The position numbers were made by a program, and so were the translations under genes. A DNA stretch of 46,810 nucleotides from Streptomyces albicerus (lineage in GTDB: Bacteria > Actinomycetota > Actinomycetes > Streptomycetales > Streptomycetaceae), in the NCBI RefSeq assembly GCF_008905045.1, contig NZ_VWMY01000035.1, forward strand, positions 17,588 through 64,397. Reading direction: 5' to 3'. The notes beneath the pieces were generated by a model, which saw only the letters and a program-made list of their open reading frames with translations, did no database searches and had not been told where the DNA came from. Shown here piece after piece: positions 39,537-46,810 of the stretch. Numbering within the stretch: the first letter of the stretch is position 1; each line of letters begins with the position of its first letter.

Positions 39537-39567
39537 AAAGGGGCCGGCGGGTGTCGCCGGCCCCTTT
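39537..39567. terminator. Bidirectional terminator between AEC transporter and deoA
   Basis: Perfect 13-base stem AAAGGGGCCGGCG / CGCCGGCCCCTTT with a five-base loop. A-rich on one side and T-rich on the other, so it can stop transcripts from both directions. Confidence 0.9.
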
Positions 39568-39591
39568 CCCTTCACTTCACCTGTGTGTGGT

Positions 39592-40875
39592 TCAGGCGAT
39601 GCGCTCCAGCACGATCGGGTTCGCCGTGAAGTCCGTTCCCCGTGCCGCGACGTCGTACGAGCCCTCGACCGCCTCAAGGGCGTACTCGAAGCGTTCCGGG
39701 GTGTCCGTGTGGAGGGTGAGGAGGGGCTGGCCCTCGGTCACCGTGTCGCCCGGCTTGGCGTGCATCTCCAAGCCCGCGGCCGCCTGGACCGGGTCCTCCT
39801 TGCGGGCGCGGCCCGCGCCGAGGCGCCAGGCGGCGATGCCGATGTCGTACGCGTCGAGGCGGGTCAGGACGCCCGACGAGGGGGCCTTCACCACATGCTG
39901 CTCGCGGGACGTGGGCAGCGGGGCGTCCGGGTCGCCGCCCTGGGCCGCGATCATGCGGCGCCACGCGTCCATCGCCGAACCGTCCGCCAGCGCCTTCGCC
40001 GGGTCGGCGTCCTTCACGCCGGCCGCGTCGAGCATCTCGCGGGCCAGGGCGAGGGTCAGTTCGACGACATCGGACGGGCCGCCGCCGGCCAGGACCTCCA
40101 CCGACTCACGTACCTCGAGCGCGTTGCCCGCCGTCAGGCCCAGCGGGGTCGACATGTCTGTGAGGAGCGCGACGGTCCTGACGCCGTGGTCCGTGCCCAA
40201 CCCGACCATCGTGGACGCCAGTTCGCGCGCGTCCTCGATCGTCTTCATGAAGGCGCCGGTGCCCACCTTCACGTCCAGGACCAGGGAGCCCGTACCCTCC
40301 GCGATCTTCTTCGACATGATGGAGGAGGCGATCAGCGGGATCGCCTCCACCGTGCCCGTCACGTCCCGCAGCGCGTACAGCTTCTTGTCCGCCGGAGCCA
40401 GACCGTCACCTGCCGCGCAGATCACCGCGCCGACCTCGTCCAGTACGGAGAGCATCTCCTCGTTCGACAGGAGCGCGCGCCAGCCCGGGATCGACTCCAG
40501 CTTGTCGAGGGTGCCGCCGGTGTGGCCGAGGCCGCGGCCCGAGAGCTGCGGTACCGCCGCACCACAGGCCGCCACGAGCGGGGCCAGGGGAAGGGTGATC
40601 TTGTCGCCGACGCCGCCCGTCGAGTGCTTGTCGGCCGTCGGACGGGACAGGGACGAGAAGTCCATGCGCTCGCCGGAGGCGATCATCGCGGCCGTCCAGC
40701 GGGAGATCTCGCGGCGGTTCATGCCGTTGAGCAGGATCGCCATGTTCAGGGCGGCCATCTGGTAGTCGGCCACCTCGCCGCGCGTGTACGCGTCGATGAC
40801 CCAGTCGATCTGCTCGTCGCTGAACTCGCCGCGGTCCCGCTTGGTGCGGATGACGGAGATGGCGTCCATGGCCAT
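39592..40875 (-). CDS. deoA: Thymidine phosphorylase
   Basis: Phosphorolysis of thymidine or deoxyuridine to base and deoxyribose-1-phosphate. The 427-residue enzyme has the KHSTGGVGDK phosphate-binding signature, the helical N-terminal dimer domain (QIDWVIDAYTRGEVADYQMAALNMAI) and the C-terminal PYNP domain (VKAPSSGVLTRLDAYDIGIAAWRLGAGR in two runs). It could accept uridine as well, as in the pyrimidine-nucleoside phosphorylases. GGAAAG lies eight bases before the ATG. It is the last gene of the ABC-cdd-deoA operon, 30 bases after cdd, and ends at a bidirectional terminator. Confidence 0.95.
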   Translation of the reverse strand: MAMDAISVIRTKRDRGEFSDEQIDWVIDAYTRGEVADYQMAALNMAILLNGMNRREISRWTAAMIASGERMDFSSLSRPTADKHSTGGVGDKITLPLAPLVAACGAAVPQLSGRGLGHTGGTLDKLESIPGWRALLSNEEMLSVLDEVGAVICAAGDGLAPADKKLYALRDVTGTVEAIPLIASSIMSKKIAEGTGSLVLDVKVGTGAFMKTIEDARELASTMVGLGTDHGVRTVALLTDMSTPLGLTAGNALEVRESVEVLAGGGPSDVVELTLALAREMLDAAGVKDADPAKALADGSAMDAWRRMIAAQGGDPDAPLPTSREQHVVKAPSSGVLTRLDAYDIGIAAWRLGAGRARKEDPVQAAAGLEMHAKPGDTVTEGQPLLTLHTDTPERFEYALEAVEGSYDVAARGTDFTANPIVLERIA

Positions 40876-40905
40876 GGCTTTGGCTTTCCTTCCGAAGAGC
40901 AGGCG

Positions 40906-41313
40906 TTACTTGGTGAGATGCCCCGGCCCGAAGGCCTGCGGCAGCATCTCGGAGAGCGGCAGGAGCCCGGCCGGCGTCTCCAGGATGAGATCGGGGCCGC
41001 CGAACTCGTACAGCAGCTGCCGGCAGCGGCCGCACGGCACGAGGATCTCGCCGCGGCCGTCCACGCAGGTGAAGTGCGTGAGCCGCCCGCCCCCGGTGTT
41101 CTGCAGCTCCGAGACCAGGCCGCACTCGGCGCACAGCCCGAGCCCGTACGAGGCGTTCTCGACGTTGCACCCGGAGACCACCCGGCCGTCGTCGACGAGG
41201 GCCGCGACGCCGACCGGGTAGCCCGAATACGGGGCGTACGCACGGGACATGGCCTCCCGGGCCACCTCCCGCAGGGCCTCCCAGTCGACGGTCGCGGCCT
41301 CGTCGGACGTCAC
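40906..41313 (-). CDS. cdd: Cytidine deaminase (tetrameric type)
   Basis: Deaminates cytidine and deoxycytidine to the uridine forms for phosphorolysis by DeoA. The 135-residue protein shows CNVENASYGLGLCAECG with one zinc Cys and the catalytic Glu, and PCGRCRQLL with two more zinc Cys, so it is the small three-Cys tetrameric form. The GTG start overlaps the permease stop by four bases (GTGA), and deoA follows 30 bases downstream, so the enzyme is made together with the importer. Confidence 0.96.
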   Translation of the reverse strand: MTSDEAATVDWEALREVAREAMSRAYAPYSGYPVGVAALVDDGRVVSGCNVENASYGLGLCAECGLVSELQNTGGGRLTHFTCVDGRGEILVPCGRCRQLLYEFGGPDLILETPAGLLPLSEMLPQAFGPGHLTK

Positions 41314-42575
41314 TTGCCCTGCCCCCGCCGATACGGCATGCCGTCCGCCTTCGGCATCCGCAGGCGCTGCGCGGACAGCGAGAGGACGAGCAGCGTGATG
41401 ACGTACGGCGTGGCGGAGACGACCTGGTTCGGCACCTCGTCGGTGAGGGAGTACCAGGTGAACACCAGCGCGCCGACGGCCAGGGTGATCACGGCGGGCA
41501 CGTACTTCTTCTTGACCACCAGCCAGATCGCGCCGATGACCAGCAGGATGGCGCCGAGCAGCAGCAGCGCGTGGACGTTCGCGGCGCCGCCGCGCAGGTT
41601 GAGGCTGTCGGTGTAGCCGAACAGGCCCGCGCCGATGGCGAGTCCGCCCGGCATCCAGTTGCCGAAGATCATCGCGGCGAGGCCGATGTAGCCGCGGCCG
41701 CTGACCTGGCCCTCCAGGTAGAAGGGGTTGGCCACGATGGACAGGAAGACACCGCCGAGGCCGGCCAGGCCGCCGGAGATGATCACGGCCAGGTACTTGT
41801 ACTTGTAGACGTTGACGCCGAGCGACTCGGCCGCGACCGGGTTCTCGCCGCAGGACCGCAGGCGCAGGCCGAAGGCGGTGCGCCACAGGATCCACCAGGT
41901 GGCGGGGATCAGCGCGACGGCGATCAGGGTCAGCCAGGAGACGTTGGTGACCAGGCCGCCGAGCAGGCCCGCGACGTCGGAGAGGAAGAACCAGCCCTTG
42001 TCGTTGAGGTCGGCGAGTCCGTCGGAGAGTCCTGGCACCGTGAAGTTGCCGAGCGACTCGACCGGCGGGGACTGCTTGGCCGAGCCGCCCTGGGTGCCCT
42101 CGAAGGCGAGCGGCGCGAGGTAGCGGGTGGCGCCGAGGGCCAGGATGTTGATGGCCACACCGGAGACGATGTGGTTGACGTTGAAGGTGACGGTGACGAT
42201 CGCGTGCAGAAGACCGCCGACGCAGCCGCCGATGATGCCGACGAGGACGCCGGTCCACGGGCCCCACTGATAGCCGGCCCAGGCGCCGAACCAGGTGCCG
42301 AGGATCATCATGCCCTCGAGGCCGATGTTGACGACGCCCGCGCGCTCGGCCCACAGACCGCCGAGACCGGCCAGGCCGATCGGGATGGCCAGCTGGAGCG
42401 CGGTGGACATCTGGCTGACGTTGGTGATGCCGTCGGCGCCCGTGATGATGCGGACGATCGAGGTCAGCGCCAGGGCGCCCGCGATGACCAGCAGGAGGAC
42501 GGGGAGCGTCATCCGGCGGCTGCGGGGTGCGGCGGGCTGCAGCGTGGGCTGGTTGAGGTCGGTCACGGTGGTCAT
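41310..42575 (-). CDS. Nucleoside ABC transporter permease 2
   Basis: A 421-residue permease of the branched-chain/monosaccharide type (BPD_transp_2). Conserved stretches include LAGLGGLWAERAGVVNIGLEGMM, the EAA-like coupling region LRSCGENPVAAESLGVNVYKYKY in two runs, SGGLAGLGG and AMIFGNWMPGG. About nine or ten helices; a hydrophilic insert (QGGSAKQSPPVESLGN to WFFLS) enlarges one outer loop. Pairs with permease 1. The ATG overlaps the permease 1 stop by four bases (ATGA), with AAGGAGG about nine bases upstream. Confidence 0.93.
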   Translation of the reverse strand: MTTVTDLNQPTLQPAAPRSRRMTLPVLLLVIAGALALTSIVRIITGADGITNVSQMSTALQLAIPIGLAGLGGLWAERAGVVNIGLEGMMILGTWFGAWAGYQWGPWTGVLVGIIGGCVGGLLHAIVTVTFNVNHIVSGVAINILALGATRYLAPLAFEGTQGGSAKQSPPVESLGNFTVPGLSDGLADLNDKGWFFLSDVAGLLGGLVTNVSWLTLIAVALIPATWWILWRTAFGLRLRSCGENPVAAESLGVNVYKYKYLAVIISGGLAGLGGVFLSIVANPFYLEGQVSGRGYIGLAAMIFGNWMPGGLAIGAGLFGYTDSLNLRGGAANVHALLLLGAILLVIGAIWLVVKKKYVPAVITLAVGALVFTWYSLTDEVPNQVVSATPYVITLLVLSLSAQRLRMPKADGMPYRRGQGK

Positions 42576-43710
42576 CGGCCTGCCACCTCCTTCGAAGTGT
42601 TGTTGTCGGAGGTGCCTGCGTTGGCGCCGAGGACGTGGCCCGCGGCGAGTTCCGCGCCGACGCGGCGCTGCTGGCGGCGCAGACCCCACTCACGGACGGC
42701 CTCGTACGAGACGACGACCGCGATCACGATCAGGCCCTGCATGATGACCGCGATCTCCTTGTCGTACCCGTGGAAGTCGAGCTCGGGCGAGGCCTTGTCC
42801 AGCCAGGCCCACAGCAGGGCCGCGAAGGCGATGCCCGTCGGGTTGTTGCGGCCGAGCAGGGCGATGCCGATGCCGAGGAAGCCGATACCGGTCGGGAAGT
42901 TCAGGCTGTACGTGTGCGAGTCGCCGAGCAGGATCGGCAGGCCCGCGAGACCGGCCAGGCCGCCGGAGAGCAGCATGGCGGTGAGCACCATGCGCTTGGG
43001 GTTCACACCGCTGGCCGCGGCGGCGGTCTCCGAGGCGCCGGAGGCGCGCAGGTCGAAGCCGAAGCGGGTGCGGTTGAGGACCACCCAGTAGCCGATGCCG
43101 AGCAGGGCCGCGAGGACCACGAGGCCGTAGATCTCGCCGGCCGCGCCCATGTCGAAGCCGGGAATCCAGCCGGACTCGTGCATCTCGCCGGTGGTGTTGT
43201 TGTTGCCGACCTTGACGCCGAAGACGCTGGGCAGCCAGAAGTAGGCGATGACGGAGGTCGCGATCGCGTTGAGCATGATCGTCGCGACGACCTCGCTGAC
43301 ACCGCGGGTGACCTTGAGGACACCGGCGATGCCGGACCAGAAGGCGCCGGTGAACACCGCGGTGAGGAGCAGCAGCGGAACCTGCAGGACCGCCGGCAGG
43401 TTGGCGTGGGCGCCGACGACCGCGGCCATCATGGCGGCGAGCTGGTACTGGCCGTCCACACCGATGTTGAACAGGTTCATCCGGAAGCCGATGGCCACCG
43501 CGAGCGCCGCGATGTAGTACAGCGAGGCCTGATTGATGATCAGGACCTGGATGTCGGAGAACGAGGCCTGCTCGAACATGATCGTGTACGGCTCGATCGG
43601 GTTCTTCCCCGAGGCGATCAGCACGACCGAGGTCAGTGCCACGGCCACGACGAGCGCGATGACCGGCCCGGCCACCGCGAGGAGCAGTCGCTCCTTGTCG
43701 AACTTCTTCA

Positions 43711-43711
<1 letters not shown>
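42572..43711 (-). CDS. Nucleoside ABC transporter permease 1
   Basis: A 379-residue permease homologous to NupP/YufP. FRMNLFNIGVDGQYQLAAM is the characteristic signature, ending a helix with the GVEGQ-like turn; FDLRASGASETAAAASGVN is the cytoplasmic coupling loop; SGGLAGLAGLPILLGD follows. About ten helices. The ATG overlaps the ATPase stop by one base (TGATG), typical of strict co-translation. It forms a heterodimeric channel with permease 2. Confidence 0.94.
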
Positions 43712-45279
<1,568 letters not shown>

Positions 45280-45353
45280 CTGACCGTTGACCGCGCCGGC
45301 CGGAGGGCTGCTGGACGCGTTGATGGCGCACTCTCCTGAGGAAAGGGGGTCGT

Positions 45354-45365
45354 CTACGCGCGTAG
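45354..45365. promoter_or_regulatory. Nucleoside-regulon palindrome at the ABC-cdd-deoA promoter
   Basis: Perfect CTACGCGCGTAG. On the minus strand TTGCCG, 17 bases, TAGACG forms a good promoter, and the palindrome covers its spacer and the first bases of the -10. Confidence 0.85.
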
Positions 45366-45471
45366 CGCCCCTACGGCAACATGAGGGGCGGCGTCTCGCG
45401 AGAACGGGGCACAAGGAGCCAGGCTCCCTGTACCCCGTTGAGCGGACGTAACCCCGCGGTTACTAAGCGGC

Positions 45472-45518
45472 TCCGGGGAAGTACCGGCGACGTGGCGGCG
45501 TGCCTGAACTTCCCCGGA
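45472..45518 (-). terminator. Likely terminator of the BMP lipoprotein gene
   Basis: Eleven-base perfect stem TCCGGGGAAGT / ACTTCCCCGGA with a 25-base loop, 30 bases after the lipoprotein stop on the minus strand. It separates that gene from the ABC operon promoter. Confidence 0.6.
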
Positions 45519-45547
45519 TTCGCCTGGCTGCTCTTGAGGTACTGCTG

Positions 45548-46597
45548 TCAGCTGCTCTTGACCTTGATCTCGCCGCTGATGATCTTCTCCTTGGCCGCCT
45601 CGACGGCTTCCTGGATCGCGGTGTCGTTCTTGAACTTCGGGTTGGAGTCCGCGAGGCCGACCTCACCGGACTTCAAGTCGCCCCTGACGATACCGCTCTC
45701 GGGCTTGCCGTCCTCGACCGACTTCGCGAGGTTGTACACCGCCTTCGCGACATCCTTCGTCGCGGAGGTCAGGATGGAGGCCTTGTACTTGCTCAGGGCT
45801 TCCTGCTGGTACTGGTCGGAGTCGACACCGATCGCCCACACCTTGTTGGCGGACGCGGCCTCGATGACACCCTGACCGGACAGACCGGCCGCCGCGTACA
45901 CGACGTCGGCCTTCTTCTCCAGCTGGCCTTCGGCAGCCGTCTTGCCCTTGTCGGGGCTGGAGAAGCCACCCTCCTCGGCGGTCTGCGTCAGGTACTGCGA
46001 CAGGACCTTGACACCGGGCTCGGTGTCCTTGACGCCCTGCTCGAAGCCCGCCCCGAACTTGTGGATGAGCGGGATGTCCACACCGCCGACGAAGCCGACG
46101 GTGTTGGTCTTGGTGGCCTTGGCGGCGGCGACACCGGCGAGGTACGAGGCCTCCTGCTCGGAGAAGACCAGGTCCGCGACGTTCTCCGCCTCGATCGTGG
46201 CGTCGTCGACGATGCCGAAGGTGGTGTCGGGGTACTTCTCCGCGGCGGCCTTGACGGCCGGCGCGTAGGCGTAGCCGATACCGATGACCGGGTTGTGGCC
46301 CTGCTTGGCCAGCGAGACAAGACGCTGTTCCTTGTCGGCGTCGGTCTCGCCGTCGGTGGGCTCGATGTCGGCGGTCTCGTAGCCGAACTCGCTCTTCGCC
46401 TGCTTCAGGCCTTCGTACGCGGCGTCGTTGAAGGACTGGTCGCCCCTGCCGCCGACGTCGTACGCGATGGCGAGGCCCTTGTCGCCCTTCGACTCCGACG
46501 AGCCGGAGGAGGTCGAGGTACCGCCACAGGCGGAGAGGACGAGGGCGAAAGAGGCGGCCGCCGCGCCTGCGAGCGCGATGCGGGGAACCCGGCGCAT
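45548..46597 (-). CDS. BMP-family nucleoside-binding lipoprotein
   Basis: The 349-residue substrate-binding lipoprotein that hands nucleosides to the ABC importer encoded downstream. Signal II: basic start, FALVLSAC with Cys24 lipidated, then a Ser/Gly linker. The mature protein has the BMP (PnrA/MED) pattern: GDQSFNDAAYEGLKQA, IGIGYAYAPAVKAAA, FGIVDDATIEAENVADLVFSEQEASYLAG in two runs, VGFVGGVDIPLIHKFGAGF, and VVYAAAGLSGQGVIEAA. AGGAGC is seven to eight bases before the ATG. It has its own promoter and palindrome, which would give more binding protein than transporter. Confidence 0.94.
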   Translation of the reverse strand: MRRVPRIALAGAAAASFALVLSACGGTSTSSGSSESKGDKGLAIAYDVGGRGDQSFNDAAYEGLKQAKSEFGYETADIEPTDGETDADKEQRLVSLAKQGHNPVIGIGYAYAPAVKAAAEKYPDTTFGIVDDATIEAENVADLVFSEQEASYLAGVAAAKATKTNTVGFVGGVDIPLIHKFGAGFEQGVKDTEPGVKVLSQYLTQTAEEGGFSSPDKGKTAAEGQLEKKADVVYAAAGLSGQGVIEAASANKVWAIGVDSDQYQQEALSKYKASILTSATKDVAKAVYNLAKSVEDGKPESGIVRGDLKSGEVGLADSNPKFKNDTAIQEAVEAAKEKIISGEIKVKSS

Positions 46598-46659
46598 GTG
46601 TTGTGCTCCTGTCGTACTAGCGCCTGTCGGACACCTTCGGCGCTGGCTTCGCCGCAGAG

Positions 46660-46671
46660 TAACGCGCGTAG
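46660..46671. promoter_or_regulatory. Variant nucleoside-regulon palindrome at the BMP lipoprotein promoter
   Basis: TAACGCGCGTAG matches the 12-mer at ten positions. On the minus strand it overlaps the -10 hexamer TACTCT (46661-46656), the same geometry as at deoC. I see no gene in 46672-46810. Confidence 0.75.
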
Positions 46672-46810
46672 ACCCTCCTGGAGAACCCCTTCTGTTCACC
46701 TTGTTATGCGCCTGTGCCCGAGGCCTCCTGCCGGCCGGGCGGGGGCTTGCCGACCGCAAAGGTCCGGGGGCGGCGGGTGACCTGCGCAGAAGGCAAGAGA
46801 GCGGGCGGGC

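Overview
The window is high-GC actinobacterial DNA and almost certainly a chromosomal core segment of a Streptomyces. The indicators are very strong third-position GC, frequent GTG starts, the afsQ1-afsQ2-sigQ locus, actinobacterial acyl-CoA carboxylase subunits including a small epsilon subunit, and typical Streptomyces intergenic repeats. From memory the gene order follows the Streptomyces coelicolor SCO4928-SCO4884 region in inverted numbering. I saw no tRNA, rRNA, insertion sequence, prophage or CRISPR array.

Left part (1-12 kb): a Pro-rich membrane-anchored protein, a class III adenylate cyclase (cya), biotin protein ligase (birA), the acyl-CoA carboxylase beta and epsilon subunits (pccB, pccE), a GDSL hydrolase, a tiny membrane protein, Maf, a four-helix membrane protein, and the biotinylated alpha subunit (accA2). 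The carboxylase subunits and the enzyme that biotinylates them lie within 8 kb. TetR-family and DeoR-family regulators follow.

Middle (12-26 kb): an Rv3303c/LpdA-like flavoprotein, a gamma-glutamylcyclotransferase-like protein, purine nucleoside phosphorylase, a phospho-sugar mutase, a PIG-V-type mannosyltransferase, a secreted HExxH protease-like protein, two PH-like membrane proteins, deoC with two overlapping aldehyde dehydrogenase genes, and a uridine-kinase-like P-loop protein.

Signalling block (26.8-31.8 kb): sigQ diverges from afsQ1-afsQ2-lipoprotein, with a recognisable AfsQ1 box between them. VanZ and PspC proteins follow.

Right part (31.9-46.8 kb): a small secreted protein, adenosine deaminase, an alpha/beta-hydrolase-like protein without a serine nucleophile, a LysR/MFS divergon, a SigG/SigX5-type ECF sigma factor overlapping a STAS gene tail to tail, an AEC transporter, then a nucleoside operon (ABC ATPase, two permeases, cytidine deaminase, thymidine phosphorylase) preceded by its BMP-family binding lipoprotein.

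The main theme is a dispersed nucleoside salvage and catabolism network: capture and import, deamination, phosphorolysis, isomerisation of pentose-1-phosphate, aldol cleavage of deoxyribose-5-phosphate and oxidation of the acetaldehyde. Its five transcription units (PNP, deoC-ALDH, add, ABC-cdd-deoA, bmp) each carry the 12-bp palindrome CTACGCGCGTAG (10/12 match at bmp) inside or against the core promoter. I found no good copy elsewhere, so this looks like a local regulon whose repressor is unassigned. Two further points stand out. The deoC operon encodes a complete ALDH and, overlapping it, an ALDH-like protein lacking the catalytic domain, which together resemble a split ALDH16. Many genes also have a -10 hexamer 6-8 nt before the start codon, implying leaderless transcripts.
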